From contig NZ_JAAXLS010000004.1 in the NCBI RefSeq assembly GCF_012328925.1, positions 186,001 through 250,000 of the forward strand: a stretch of 64,000 nt of DNA, given 5' to 3'. The notes beneath the pieces are model-generated. The model did not search any database. It saw only the letters and a list, made by a program, of their open reading frames with translations, and was not told the DNA's origin. Positions 33,048 to 41,812 of the stretch are shown here, piece by piece. The translations under genes were made by a program, and so were the position numbers. This DNA comes from Amycolatopsis acididurans (lineage in GTDB: Bacteria > Actinomycetota > Actinomycetes > Mycobacteriales > Pseudonocardiaceae). Numbering within the stretch: position 1 is the stretch's first letter; the number at the start of each line of letters is the position of its first letter.

Positions 33048-34216
33048 CGTTGTCCGGCAAGGCGGCGATCGCCGGTATCGGCGCGACGGAGTTCTCGAAG
33101 GACTCCGGACGAAGTGAGCTGCGCCTGGCGTCGGAGGCGGTACTGGCCGCCCTGGGCGACGCGGGTCTCGAACCGTCCGATGTGGATGGTCTGGTCTCGT
33201 TTACAATGGACACCAACAGCGAGATCTCGCTGGCCCGTGAACTGGGCATCCCGGAGCTGACGTTCTTCAGTCGCATTCATTACGGAGGCGGCGCGGCGGC
33301 GGCGACGGTCCAGCAGGCGGCGATGGCGGTGGCCACCGGGGTGGCCGATGTCGTGGTGGCGTACCGGGCGTTCAACGAGCGGTCGGGGCACCGGTTCGGT
33401 CAGGTGTCGGCCGCGGCGGCGCAGCAGGTGAACTCCTCGGGGATCGACAACAGTTTCCACTATCCGATGGGCCTGGGCACCCCGGCGGCGACGGTGGCGA
33501 TGGTCGCGCAGCGGTACATGCACAACTACGGTGCGACGAGCGCGGATTTCGGCCGTGTGGCGGTGATGGACCGCAAGCACGCGGCGACGAACCCGAACGC
33601 GTGGTTCTACGGCAAGCCGATCACGCTCGCGGAGCATCAGGCGTCACGGTGGATCGCCGAGCCGCTGCATCTGCTGGACTGCTGCCAGGAGACCGACGGC
33701 GGGGTGGCGCTGGTGATCACGAGCGTCGAGCGCGCGCGGGACCTGCCGCAGCCGCCGGCCGTGATCGCCGCGGCGGCGCAGGGCAGCGGGCCGGACCAGT
33801 ACGTGATGACGAGCTACTACCGGGATGAGCTGGCGGCGCTGCCGGAGATGGGCGTGGTGGGCAGGCAACTGTGGGCGCAGTCGGGCCTCGCGCCGGCGGA
33901 CGTCTCGGTCGCGGTGCTCTATGACCATTTCACGCCCTACGTGCTGATCCAGTTGGAGGAACTGGGCTTCTGCGCCCGCGGCGAAGCGCGGCACTTCATC
34001 GCGGACGGTGCGCTGGAACTGGATGGTGCCCTGCCCCTGAACCCCCACGGCGGCCAACTGGGCGAGGCGTACGTCCACGGGATGAACGGCATCGCCGAGG
34101 CGGTGCGCCAGGTCCGCGGCACGGCGGTGAACCAGGTGGCCGAGGTCGACCACGCGCTGGTCACCGCGGGCACCGGCGTCCCGACGAGCGCGCTCATCCT
34201 GACGACGGCCGCCTGA
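33044..34216 (+). CDS. ltp2: Ltp2: thiolase-fold retro-aldolase that releases propionyl-CoA
   Basis: A 390-residue thiolase-superfamily protein with GTG start overlapping chsH1. The family's nucleophilic cysteine position is not conserved: the segment TFFSRIHYGGGAAAATVQQA has no Cys there, as expected for an aldolase rather than a thiolase. VAVLYDHFTPYVLIQLEELG and LPLNPHGGQLGEAYVHGMNG carry the tyrosine and histidine used for C-C cleavage in Ltp2. It cleaves the hydroxylated side chain to androstenedione-type ketone and propionyl-CoA together with the ChsH2 DUF35 domain. It ends the operon and is followed by a tandem-repeat array. Confidence 0.95.
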   Translation: MTLSGKAAIAGIGATEFSKDSGRSELRLASEAVLAALGDAGLEPSDVDGLVSFTMDTNSEISLARELGIPELTFFSRIHYGGGAAAATVQQAAMAVATGVADVVVAYRAFNERSGHRFGQVSAAAAQQVNSSGIDNSFHYPMGLGTPAATVAMVAQRYMHNYGATSADFGRVAVMDRKHAATNPNAWFYGKPITLAEHQASRWIAEPLHLLDCCQETDGGVALVITSVERARDLPQPPAVIAAAAQGSGPDQYVMTSYYRDELAALPEMGVVGRQLWAQSGLAPADVSVAVLYDHFTPYVLIQLEELGFCARGEARHFIADGALELDGALPLNPHGGQLGEAYVHGMNGIAEAVRQVRGTAVNQVAEVDHALVTAGTGVPTSALILTTAA

Positions 34217-34470
34217 ACCCTGCCGAGGCGGGTTGGGGCCGTCGTCGGAACCCTGCCCGGGATGGGTGGGGCGGTCGGGTGAGCCGTGCCCGGGATGGTT
34301 GGGGCGGTCGGGTGAGCCGTGCCGCCGGCGGGGTTGAGGTGGTCGGGTGAGCCCTGCCACCGGGCGTGGTTGAGACAGCCGCCTGAATCCTGCGGAAGAT
34401 GTGCCGCGGCTGCCGCCTGAACCCTTGTCCCGGCGTGGTTGAGACGGCCGGGTGAGCCGTCGTCCGCGAG
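34203..34470. repeat. Eight degenerate 33-36 bp tandem repeats after ltp2
   Basis: A motif close to CCGGGTGAGCCCTGCC recurs with its GA(A/G)CC core at about 34215, 34248, 34281, 34314, 34349, 34385, 34419 and 34454, spacing 33, 33, 33, 35, 36, 34 and 35. The first copy includes the ltp2 stop codon (GCCGCCTGAACCCTGCC), so the array seems to have grown from the gene end. It is not a CRISPR array: units abut without spacers. No gene was seen in 34217-34659. Confidence 0.75.
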
Positions 34471-34659
34471 GGCAGATCGATCAGGGCAGGACTCCATGGA
34501 AGGCCGCCCCGCCATCGTTCTTCGGTCCGCGCGTACCGACCGCTCGCCGGCTCGCTGTCACCACGAGTGCACACGCGTGACCAGGTGTGACAGTGTGAAA
34601 TCGGTCTATCACCTGCTTGACCTCTAGCCTCTCCGGTGAGCTGTCGGTGAACGTAAGGC

Positions 34660-35220
34660 ATGCACATTCCCGACGCGCTCGCGTGGAGCCTGACGGTGCT
34701 CTTCGCGTTGCTCGCCGTGCCGAGTGTGTACCGGCTGGTGCGTATGCAGCCGTTGGCCGACCCGGACATCCGGCAGATGGATCTCGCCGAACTGCTCATG
34801 GTCACGGCGATGGTCGCGATGGTCTCGCCGCTCGGTGGGCCCATTCCGGCGGCAGGCTGGCAGGCCGTCTTCGGACTCATGGCGGGCTGGTTCTTCGTGG
34901 CGGCGCTGCGTGGGCGGCGTTGCTGCGCCGTGCACCACCTGATCTCCGCGATCGCGATGCTCTACATGATCACCGCGATGCCGCGGGCGGGCACGAGCCA
35001 CGGCCCGTGGCTCACAATGTCGGAGATGCCCGGTAAACTGGCCTGGCCCGCACTCGCCGTGCTCGCCATCGCCTACTTCGCCTTCGACGTGCTCAAATCC
35101 GGGTTCACCGCCGCCCGGGTGGTCAAAGGCGCCCCGATCCGCGAGGCGATCACCGCCCGCCCGATCTACCGTGCCGCGATGGGGCTCGGCATGGCATACA
35201 TGCTCGTGGCCGCGATCTAA
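34660..35220 (+). CDS. DUF5134 integral membrane protein
   Basis: A 186-residue protein with five to six predicted membrane helices, starting MHIPDALAWSLTVLFALLAV. A conserved histidine pair occurs in CCAVHHLISAIAMLYM and the last helix is RAAMGLGMAYMLVAAI. This matches the actinobacterial DUF5134 family, whose function is unknown; the histidines suggest metal binding. Its stop overlaps the convergent chsH3 stop by three bases. There is no KstR box before it, so it is probably not part of the steroid regulon. Confidence 0.82.
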   Translation: MHIPDALAWSLTVLFALLAVPSVYRLVRMQPLADPDIRQMDLAELLMVTAMVAMVSPLGGPIPAAGWQAVFGLMAGWFFVAALRGRRCCAVHHLISAIAMLYMITAMPRAGTSHGPWLTMSEMPGKLAWPALAVLAIAYFAFDVLKSGFTAARVVKGAPIREAITARPIYRAAMGLGMAYMLVAAI

Positions 35221-36077
35221 ACCGTCCCGAGCACCGCGTCGGACAGCACGGGCGCGTCGTCGCGGTCCGGGGCCGTCGTGGTGACCAGCAGCCGTGTGCC
35301 GTCGCGCCATATCCGGGTGCGCAACGTTTCGCCGGGCAGCACGATTCCGGCGAACCGCGCCGAGAACGACGACACGCGTGCGGTGTCGGCGTCCAGCAGC
35401 GCGTCGGTGACAGCCTTGGCGACCACGCCGTAGGTACACAGGCCATGCAGGATCGGCACGTCGAATCCGGCGGCCCGCGCGAACTCGGGATCGGCATGCA
35501 GCGGGTTCCGGTCGCCGCAGAGCCGGTAGAGCAGCGCCTGCTGCGGCAGCGTAGGCGTGTCGATCACGACGTCGGGCTCGCGGTCGGGCAGCTCGACCTT
35601 GTCCGACTCGCCACGCTTGCCGCCGAAACCGCCTTCGCCGCGCGCGAAGATGCTCGACCGTTCAGTCCATAACGGACTGTCGGACGAGTCGTGCACGGTG
35701 GTCTCCTTGACGATCACCGCTGCCTTGCCCTTGTCGAGTACGTCGACGATCCGGGTGCGGGCGACGGCTTTGCCCTCGACCGGAATCGGCTGGTGCACGG
35801 TGACGGCCTGTGTGCCGTGCACGACCTTCGCCAGGTCCACCTCGATTCCGGGAAACGACACCGCGGGCGGTTCGTACGTGCGCAGGTTCACCGCGACTGT
35901 CGCGAACGTCGGCAGCACCTGAAGGTCCCGTTCGTAGGTGTAGCGCAGCTCCTTGGCATCGGTCGGGTTGCCGCCCGCGCCGAGGGCGAGGTGGTAGAGC
36001 AGCACGTCCGACTGTGTCCACGCGAAGGGAACCTCGTCGAGCTCGGCACCGATGGCGAGGTCGGGATCGATGGGCAC
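35217..36077 (-). CDS. chsH3: ChsH3: double hot-dog MaoC-type enoyl-CoA hydratase
   Basis: A 286-residue protein, GTG start with TAGGAG nearby, exactly the length of Rv3538. The N-terminal hot dog has FAWTQSDVLLYHLALGAGGN. The linker SSIFARGEGGFGGKRG and the C-terminal half LPQQALLYRLCGDRNPLHAD then FDVPILHGLCTYG are nearly the same as in the mycobacterial protein. The hydratase dyad (Asp and His) is in GDRNPLHADPEFA. ChsH3 hydrates C24-type steroid enoyl-CoA. It is the last gene of kstD-kshA-orf85-kshB-chsH3. Confidence 0.94.
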   Translation of the reverse strand: MPIDPDLAIGAELDEVPFAWTQSDVLLYHLALGAGGNPTDAKELRYTYERDLQVLPTFATVAVNLRTYEPPAVSFPGIEVDLAKVVHGTQAVTVHQPIPVEGKAVARTRIVDVLDKGKAAVIVKETTVHDSSDSPLWTERSSIFARGEGGFGGKRGESDKVELPDREPDVVIDTPTLPQQALLYRLCGDRNPLHADPEFARAAGFDVPILHGLCTYGVVAKAVTDALLDADTARVSSFSARFAGIVLPGETLRTRIWRDGTRLLVTTTAPDRDDAPVLSDAVLGTV

Positions 36078-36086
36078 CGCACACTC

Positions 36087-37088
36087 CTACTCGTAGGTCA
36101 CCGAGACGTCGTCGGTCAGCGGCACCGACTGGCAGGCCAGCACGATGCCCTCGGCGATGTCCTCGGAATCCAGGATCTCGTTGTTGAGCATCTTGACCTC
36201 ACCGGAGGTGATCCGGCAAGCACACGCACTGCACTGCCCCTCCCGGCACGAGTACGGCGCGTCCAGCCCCTTGTCGAGCAGGAAGTCGAGCAGCTTCTGC
36301 TGCCGCGGCCACGTGAACTCGTGCCGCGTGCCGTCGAGGTCGACCGCGAGCGCCGTGGTCTCACCGCCCTCCGGCACCGGCGCCGACTCGAACGGGTTGT
36401 CGCCGAGCGAGACGAACTTCTCGATGTGGACGCGGTCCCCGGGCACGCCGAGGTCGGCCAGTGCGCGTTCGGCCGCCGCCATGAACGGTGCCGGCCCGCA
36501 GAGGAATGCCTCGTGCCCGGCGAACGGTTTCGCGAGCGCACGCAGTTGCTCCGTGCCGGGCAGCCCCTGCACGGTCTCGAGCCAATGGATCACCACGAGC
36601 CGCTCGTGCTCCCGTGCCAGCGCGGCCAGTTCGTCGCCGAAGATCACCGACCGCTCGTCGCGGTTGGCGTAGATCAGCACGAGCTGTCCTGTTCCCTGCC
36701 GCAGCGCGGTTTTCAGGATCGACATGACCGGCGTGATTCCGCTGCCGCCCGCGAACAGCAGCAGGTCTTCGTCGAACGACTCCGGCGTGAACACACCGCC
36801 TGGCGGCAGGACCTCAACGGTCGCGCCCGCCCTGACGTTGTCGCAGATCCAGTTCGAGCCGTAGCCGCCCACAGTGCGCTTCACGGTCACCTTGAGCCGC
36901 GAACCCTCGTGTGGCGCGCTCGACAGCGAATAGCATCGCGCCGCGTCGCCCGCGCGCAGCGTGAGAAACTGACCCGGCCGGTAACGGAAAACCTCGGCGT
37001 GCTCCGGCGGAACCTCGAATACCAGCGACCTCGCGTCGGCGGTCTCTTCGACGACCTCGGCCACGGTGAGCGTGTGCACCCTACTCAT
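36087..37088 (-). CDS. kshB: KshB: reductase of 3-ketosteroid 9-alpha-hydroxylase
   Basis: A 333-residue flavo-iron-sulfur reductase. FAD binds at RCYSLSSAPHEG, NADH at LLLFAGGSGITPVMSIL, and a C-terminal plant-type [2Fe-2S] centre uses YSCREGQCSACACRI with a last Cys in IVLACQS. It passes electrons from NADH to the Rieske centre of KshA. Next to kshA here, whereas in M. tuberculosis kshB (Rv3571) lies apart from kshA. Its ATG overlaps the end of orf85 by eight bases. Confidence 0.95.
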   Translation of the reverse strand: MSRVHTLTVAEVVEETADARSLVFEVPPEHAEVFRYRPGQFLTLRAGDAARCYSLSSAPHEGSRLKVTVKRTVGGYGSNWICDNVRAGATVEVLPPGGVFTPESFDEDLLLFAGGSGITPVMSILKTALRQGTGQLVLIYANRDERSVIFGDELAALAREHERLVVIHWLETVQGLPGTEQLRALAKPFAGHEAFLCGPAPFMAAAERALADLGVPGDRVHIEKFVSLGDNPFESAPVPEGGETTALAVDLDGTRHEFTWPRQQKLLDFLLDKGLDAPYSCREGQCSACACRITSGEVKMLNNEILDSEDIAEGIVLACQSVPLTDDVSVTYE

Positions 37089-37338
37089 CGAGCTCCCCGA
37101 ACTCGCCGGAGCGGACCGACTCGGCGATGCTGCCCATCAAGCGCTCGCACGTGTCGAGCAGTGCCGTGTTCTCGCCGGCGGCGGCGTGCTCGGCGAACAC
37201 GGGGCAACTGCTGGCGGCGTCGCTGATCCACTGAATGCTCGTGTGCTTCCAGCTGTTCTTCTTCACCAGCACGCACGTACCGCACGCCGAACATGTATGC
37301 GGCCGTAACCCGCCGGTGAGGAACTCAGCCGTCGTCAC
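37081..37338 (-). CDS. Small cysteine-rich protein of unknown function between kshA and kshB
   Basis: An 85-residue protein starting with GTG one base after the kshA stop and overlapping kshB by eight bases. Five cysteines: C16, C19 and C22 in HTCSACGTC, then C45 (SSCPVF) and C64 (LDTCERL), with histidines at 14, 32 and 51. The CxxCxxC cluster could bind zinc or an iron-sulfur centre. I do not recognise the family. Its position, fused by translation coupling into the KshA/KshB pair, suggests a redox, assembly or scaffold role for the hydroxylase. Not an annotated KSH component in M. tuberculosis as far as I know. Confidence 0.75.
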   Translation of the reverse strand: MTTAEFLTGGLRPHTCSACGTCVLVKKNSWKHTSIQWISDAASSCPVFAEHAAAGENTALLDTCERLMGSIAESVRSGEFGELDE

Positions 37339-37339
37339 G

Positions 37340-38464
37340 TCACACTCCCGCCTGCTGCCGGGCGAGATTGTCGGCGACCTCCGCGGCCCACGCCTCGTTC
37401 GCCTTGGTAGTGTCCACTTCGAACTCGAAGCGGCGCGTCATGTCCTCGGTGACCTCCTCGACGTCCACATAGAACTGTTCGTACCAGCGGCGCAACTGGT
37501 AGACCGGACCGTCTTCCTCGCACAGCAGAGGATTGTCGATCCGGCTCTTATTCTTCCAGATCTCGACATCCTGGAGGAAGCCGACGCCTATGCTCTTAGC
37601 GAACTTCCCGGCGATCTTGTCCGCCTGCTCGTCGGACACCCCGGGCAGCTTCTTCACGCTCACACCCCATTGCAGCACAAAGGAATTCGGTGTCACGGGG
37701 TAGTGGCAGTTGATCAGCACGTTCTCGATCTCGAAGCCCTTGAACGTGTTGAGCAGGTAGTTGATCATGTACGAGGGCCCGAAGTACGAGGCCTCGGACC
37801 GCAACAGGTTGTCCTCGCCGCCGTAGTTGGAGGCCATGCCCACGTCCGGGCGGCCCTTGGTGTTGAGGTACTGCGTCGCGATGTGGCCTTCGAAGACGTT
37901 CTTGAAGTACGTCGGGAAGGCGTAGTGGATGTAGAAGAAGTGCGCCATGTCGACCATGTTGTCGACGATTTCCCGGCAGTTGGACCCCTCGATGAGCACC
38001 GAGTCCCAGGTCCAGTTGCTCCACTCGCCGCTGAAGATCCCGTCGATGCGCGGGATCACGACGTCCTCGGGAGGAGGGTTGCCCTGCGGGTCGTGCCACA
38101 CGAACAGCTGCTTGTTCTCCTCCAGGGTCAGCCACGACCGGGTGCGCGCACGCAGCGGAACCCTTTTGGCGTAGGGAATCGACATGCACTTGCCGTTGCC
38201 GCCCCAGCGCCAGTCGTGGAACGGGCACGCCACCTCGTTGCCCTTGACCGTGCCCTGGGTGAGGTCCCCGCCCATGTGCCTGCAGTATCCGTCGAGCACG
38301 TTGAGCTTGCCGTCCTCGCTTTGGAACACGACCAGTTTCGTGCCGAAAGCGTTGATCGCGTGCGGCTTTCCGTCCTTGAAGGAGTCCGCGAGGCCAAGGC
38401 AGTGCCAGCCACGCGCGAACCGCTCCGGCGGTGCGCCCGCTTCGATGCTCCGGACTTCTGTCAT
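37340..38464 (-). CDS. kshA: KshA: Rieske oxygenase of 3-ketosteroid 9-alpha-hydroxylase
   Basis: A 374-residue oxygenase. The Rieske centre is bound by C61 and H63 (YCRHMGGDL) and C80 and H83 (ACPFHDWRW). The mononuclear iron site is in DNMVDMAHFFYIHYAFP, with N169, D172, H175 and H180. It hydroxylates 3-ketosteroids at C9; after KstD action ring B opens spontaneously. Start overlaps the kstD stop by four bases. Length fits the KshA family. Confidence 0.96.
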   Translation of the reverse strand: MTEVRSIEAGAPPERFARGWHCLGLADSFKDGKPHAINAFGTKLVVFQSEDGKLNVLDGYCRHMGGDLTQGTVKGNEVACPFHDWRWGGNGKCMSIPYAKRVPLRARTRSWLTLEENKQLFVWHDPQGNPPPEDVVIPRIDGIFSGEWSNWTWDSVLIEGSNCREIVDNMVDMAHFFYIHYAFPTYFKNVFEGHIATQYLNTKGRPDVGMASNYGGEDNLLRSEASYFGPSYMINYLLNTFKGFEIENVLINCHYPVTPNSFVLQWGVSVKKLPGVSDEQADKIAGKFAKSIGVGFLQDVEIWKNKSRIDNPLLCEEDGPVYQLRRWYEQFYVDVEEVTEDMTRRFEFEVDTTKANEAWAAEVADNLARQQAGV

Positions 38465-40119
38465 CGTTGCCCTCCGCTGCTCTTGTCTCCAGCCAGGTGC
38501 TCGGCGGCGAGGTAACCGAAAACCATCGCGGGTCCGATGGTCGCGCCGGGACCCGCGTACGTGTGGCCCATGACCGCCGCGCTGGTGTTTCCCGCCGCGT
38601 ACAACCCCGCGATCACCGATCCGTCCTCACGCAGGACTCGTGAGTGCGTGTCGGTACGCAGTCCGCCCTTGGTGCCGAGGTCGCCGGGGACGATCTTGAC
38701 CGCGTAGAACGGCGCGCGGTCGACGGGGCCCAGGCTCGGGTTCGGCCGGTTGCGCGGGTCGCCGTAGTAGTGGTCGTAGGCGCTGGCCCCGCGCTGGAAG
38801 TCCTCGTCCACGCCGTTGCGCGCGAAGCCGTTGAACCGGTCCACGGTTTTGATCAACGACTCGGCGGGCACCCCGATGCGCTCGGCCAGTTCCGGCAGCG
38901 TCGCCGCCTTCGCCGCGGCGCCGTGTTTGAACCAGCGTCCGGGCAGCTTCTGCCGGGGGCCGAGACCGGTGAACATGTACCGGTCGCGGTAACGCTGGTC
39001 GAACACGAGCCAGGTCGGGATGTGCCGGGCCGGTCCGTCGCCCTCGCCGTACATCGCGTGCACTGCCTCCACATACGGCGCGGACTCGTTGACGAACCGC
39101 TCGCCGTGCCCGTCGATCATCAGCGAACCGGGCCGCGACCGTTCGGCCAGCGCGAACCACGGACCACCGGGGAGCGGGATCGACGGCCCCCACCAGGCGT
39201 CGTCCATCAGGCCGACGGCGGCGCCGAGCTTGAGCCCCGCGTTGATGCCGTCGCCCGTGTTGGCCTTGGCGCCGACCGTCCATTCGGTTCCGATCGGCTG
39301 GCGCTGGTACTTGGTGCGCATCTCCTCGTTGTGCTCGAAGCCGCCGGCCGCCAGGACAACGCCGCGCCGGGCCCTGATCTCGCCCTCCGGGGTGAGCACG
39401 CCGGTCACCCTGCCCTCTTCGGTCATCAGGTCCGTCAGTGGCGTGCTGAGCCACACCGGGACATCGGCGCGCAGGAGCCCGGCGCGCAGGCCGGCCGCGA
39501 GCGCCTGACCCATGGACAGCGGACGGCGGCCGGTGACTCGCGCGCCGAGCCAGCGCAGACCGAGGCCGAACAGTCGCAGCACGCCCTTCGGGTGCCGCGC
39601 GATGAGGCTCAGCCAGCGATAGTCCGCCTGGGTGATCGGCACGCCGAGCGGCGCCGCGCTGTAGGGCGGTTCGAGATTCGCGATCTCCGGTCCGAGCAGG
39701 CGCGCGTCGAATGCCTTCGGCTCGACGGAGCGGCCGCCCGGCCGTCCGCCCGGCGCCTCGGGGTGGTAATCGGAATAGCCGGGCACCCACTGGAACCGGA
39801 GCGGGGTGTGCCGCTGCACGAAGGCGACGACCTCGGGACCGCGGTCGAGGAAGGTGTTCCGCTGCTCGGCGGGAACGGCGTCGCCCACGATCGCCCGCAG
39901 GTAGTCGCGCGCCTTCTCCGGCGTGTCCGTGATCCCGGCGGCGCGCAGCACCTCGTTGTCCGGGATCCACACGCCGCCGCCGGAACGGGCGGTCGACCCG
40001 CCGAACTTCGCGGCCTTCTCGAGGACGACGACACTGAGCCCATGCTGGGCGGCGGCCAGCGCGGCCGTCATCCCGGCTGCCCCGCTGCCGACCACGACCA
40101 CGTCGAACTCGTGGGTCAT
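38461..40119 (-). CDS. kstD: KstD: 3-ketosteroid delta1-dehydrogenase
   Basis: A 552-residue FAD enzyme; ATG preceded by CCGGAGGTGGC. The FAD loop is VVVVGSGAAGMTAALAAAQ, and FGGSTARSGGGVWIPDNEVL is the family's second motif. The C-terminal active-site region GLYAAGNTSAAVMGHTYAG then PGATIGPAMVFG carries the catalytic tyrosine and glycine. It introduces the C1-C2 double bond in ring A. First gene of a five-gene leftward operon, with a perfect KstR box 12 bases upstream. The ribosome site lies between the box and the start, so transcription must begin at or very near the box. Confidence 0.96.
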   Translation of the reverse strand: MTHEFDVVVVGSGAAGMTAALAAAQHGLSVVVLEKAAKFGGSTARSGGGVWIPDNEVLRAAGITDTPEKARDYLRAIVGDAVPAEQRNTFLDRGPEVVAFVQRHTPLRFQWVPGYSDYHPEAPGGRPGGRSVEPKAFDARLLGPEIANLEPPYSAAPLGVPITQADYRWLSLIARHPKGVLRLFGLGLRWLGARVTGRRPLSMGQALAAGLRAGLLRADVPVWLSTPLTDLMTEEGRVTGVLTPEGEIRARRGVVLAAGGFEHNEEMRTKYQRQPIGTEWTVGAKANTGDGINAGLKLGAAVGLMDDAWWGPSIPLPGGPWFALAERSRPGSLMIDGHGERFVNESAPYVEAVHAMYGEGDGPARHIPTWLVFDQRYRDRYMFTGLGPRQKLPGRWFKHGAAAKAATLPELAERIGVPAESLIKTVDRFNGFARNGVDEDFQRGASAYDHYYGDPRNRPNPSLGPVDRAPFYAVKIVPGDLGTKGGLRTDTHSRVLREDGSVIAGLYAAGNTSAAVMGHTYAGPGATIGPAMVFGYLAAEHLAGDKSSGGQR

Positions 40120-40131
40120 GCCACCTCCGGA

Positions 40132-40145
40132 TGAAACATGTTCCA
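40132..40145. promoter_or_regulatory. KstR box before kstD
   Basis: TGAAACATGTTCCA is a perfect match and controls the leftward kstD operon. Confidence 0.88.
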
Positions 40146-40188
40146 GACGGACGGGCCGCTGCTCGCAGCCTTTGTCGTCACCATAGAC

Positions 40189-40202
40189 GAGAACGTGTTT
40201 CA
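40189..40202. promoter_or_regulatory. KstR box before the second KstD-like gene
   Basis: GAGAACGTGTTTCA differs from the consensus only at the first base. It lies 16 bases before the rightward GTG. Two separate boxes 57 bases apart therefore serve the two divergent genes. Confidence 0.8.
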
Positions 40203-40206
40203 GTTC

Positions 40207-40212
40207 TAGGGT
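40207..40212 (+). promoter_or_regulatory. Probable -10 element of the second KstD-like gene (TAGGGT)
   Basis: TAGGGT lies exactly six bases before the GTG at 40219 and four bases after the KstR box. This is the leaderless spacing. Confidence 0.45.
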
Positions 40213-40218
40213 GAGGTC

Positions 40219-41784
40219 GTGGCTGGAGCAGTGGATGTCGTCGTGATCGGGTTCGGAGCAGCAGGTGCGTGTGCGGCCATCGAGGCCGCCGACGCAGGCG
40301 CCTCGGTGCTCGTACTGGACCGGTTCAGCGGCGGTGGCGCGAGCGCGCTGAGCGGTGGAATCGTGTACGCGGGCGGCGGTACCGCGCATCAGCGTGCGGC
40401 AGGTGTCGACGACTCGGTCGATGCGATGTACGACTACCTGCGCGTCGAGGTCGGCGACGCCGTGTCGGAAACGACACTGCGCCGGTTCTGCGAGCAGAGC
40501 TCGGACATGGTCGGCTGGCTGGAAGGCAACGGGGTGCCGTTCGAGGGCAGTCTCTGCCCCTACAAGACCTCGTATCCCAACAACGACTACTACCTCTATC
40601 ACTCGGGCAGCGAAACGTCCGCGGGCTTCCGCGACCTGGCGAAACCGGCCGCGCGCGGGCACCGGGTGAAGGGCCCGGGCACGTCGGGGAAGTTGCTGTT
40701 CGCGCGGCTGGCGGAGGCGGTGCGCGGGCGTGGTGTGGAGGTGCTGTCCGGCACCCGGGCGACGGAGCTGATCGCCGGGCCGGACGGTGTCGCCGGGGTC
40801 CGGGTCCGCACACTGCGGGAGGCGCCGAGGTGGGTGCGTCGCGCGCACCGGTTGCTGGCGAAGTACGCGGCGAAGCCGGGAATCTACGTTCCGGCCGTGC
40901 GGAAGGCGCTGCACCGGCGGGCTGAGCGGCTCGAACGTCGCTATGCCAGGGAAGTGGAAATTCACGCCCGCCGCGGGGTGATCATCACGGCGGGAGGCTT
41001 CATCGCGAACCGGGAGATGATGCGCGAGCACGCGCCGGCCTACCGGGGCGGGCTGCCGCTGGGAACGGCCGCCGATGACGGCTCCGGCATCGGCCTCGGA
41101 GTCGGCGCGGGTGGTGCGACGGCGAAGATGGACAAGGTGACCGCGTGGCGGTTCATCACGCCGCCGCGTGCGTTCGTCGGCGGGCTGCTGGTCGACGCGG
41201 CGGGGCAGCGGATCATCGACGAGTCGCGCTACGGCGCCGCCGTCGGAGAGGCACTGATCAACCGGCACGAGGGCAAGGGCTGGCTGCTCGTCGACGACGA
41301 CATCGTGGCCGAGGTCAAACGCACCGCCCGCAAGGAAGCCCTGTGGTTCCAGTGGCTTCAGTCGATCTACATGCTGCGTCAGGGACGCGTGACGGGTCCG
41401 ACGCTGGCCGAGGTCGCGCGGCGTGCGGGCGTCGATCCGGACGGGTTGGCGGCCACGGTCGAGGCGTATCACGCGGATGATCCGATGAGAAAGCCCGCTG
41501 AGTACGCACGTCCGGTGCGCAAGCCACCGTTCTCGCTGCTGGACGTGTCGGTGAAGCCCAGCCTGGGGTTCCCGTGCCCGATGCTCACCCTCGGTGGGCT
41601 GGTCGTGGACGAGAACACCGGTCAGGTGCGTTCCGCCGACGGTGGTCGGATTCCGGGTCTGTACGCGGCGGGGCGGTCCGCGGTGGGAATCTGTTCTAAC
41701 TCGTATGTGAGCGGATTGTCGCTGGCCGACTGCGTGTTCTCCGGGCGTCGGGCCGGAATGTCGGTGGCGACGGCCACGCGGTGA
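40219..41784 (+). CDS. KstD-family flavoprotein, probable 3-ketosteroid delta4-(5alpha)-dehydrogenase
   Basis: A 521-residue FAD protein with VVVIGFGAAGACAAIEAADA at the start, GGGASALSGGIVYAGGGTA, and a C-terminal LYAAGRSAVGICSNSYVSGL then SLADCVFSGRRAG. The stretch YHSGSETSAGFRDLAKPAAR followed by GHRVKGPGTSG resembles the Rhodococcus delta4-(5alpha)-KSTD group more than KstD itself. It lacks KstD's HTYAGPGAT motif, so a different double bond is likely. It would feed 5alpha-reduced steroids into the pathway. A KstR box and a probable leaderless promoter precede it. Single gene, followed by the hsa operon. Confidence 0.75.
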   Translation: MAGAVDVVVIGFGAAGACAAIEAADAGASVLVLDRFSGGGASALSGGIVYAGGGTAHQRAAGVDDSVDAMYDYLRVEVGDAVSETTLRRFCEQSSDMVGWLEGNGVPFEGSLCPYKTSYPNNDYYLYHSGSETSAGFRDLAKPAARGHRVKGPGTSGKLLFARLAEAVRGRGVEVLSGTRATELIAGPDGVAGVRVRTLREAPRWVRRAHRLLAKYAAKPGIYVPAVRKALHRRAERLERRYAREVEIHARRGVIITAGGFIANREMMREHAPAYRGGLPLGTAADDGSGIGLGVGAGGATAKMDKVTAWRFITPPRAFVGGLLVDAAGQRIIDESRYGAAVGEALINRHEGKGWLLVDDDIVAEVKRTARKEALWFQWLQSIYMLRQGRVTGPTLAEVARRAGVDPDGLAATVEAYHADDPMRKPAEYARPVRKPPFSLLDVSVKPSLGFPCPMLTLGGLVVDENTGQVRSADGGRIPGLYAAGRSAVGICSNSYVSGLSLADCVFSGRRAGMSVATATR

Positions 41785-41794
41785 TGACAAAAAC

Positions 41795-41808
41795 GAGAAC
41801 GTGTTCTA
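41795..41808. promoter_or_regulatory. KstR box before hsaA
   Basis: GAGAACGTGTTCTA has one mismatch (first base). The final TA begins TAGTCT (41807-41812), which fits a -10 hexamer. Confidence 0.8.
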
Positions 41809-41812
41809 GTCT
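41807..41812 (+). promoter_or_regulatory. Probable -10 element of the hsa operon (TAGTCT)
   Basis: TAGTCT shares its TA with the KstR box. Transcription would begin near 41818-41819, at a small ATG frame (MRLQV, 41818-41835) about 90 bases before hsaA. Confidence 0.4.

Noticed and set aside
34203-34470. CRISPR array
   Set aside because: Units of 33-36 bp follow one another directly, are degenerate and have no spacers; no cas genes.
37740-37753. KstR-like site TTGAACGTGTTGAG inside kshA
   Set aside because: One mismatch at an end and normal codons on the coding strand (LLNTF); no local base-composition change.
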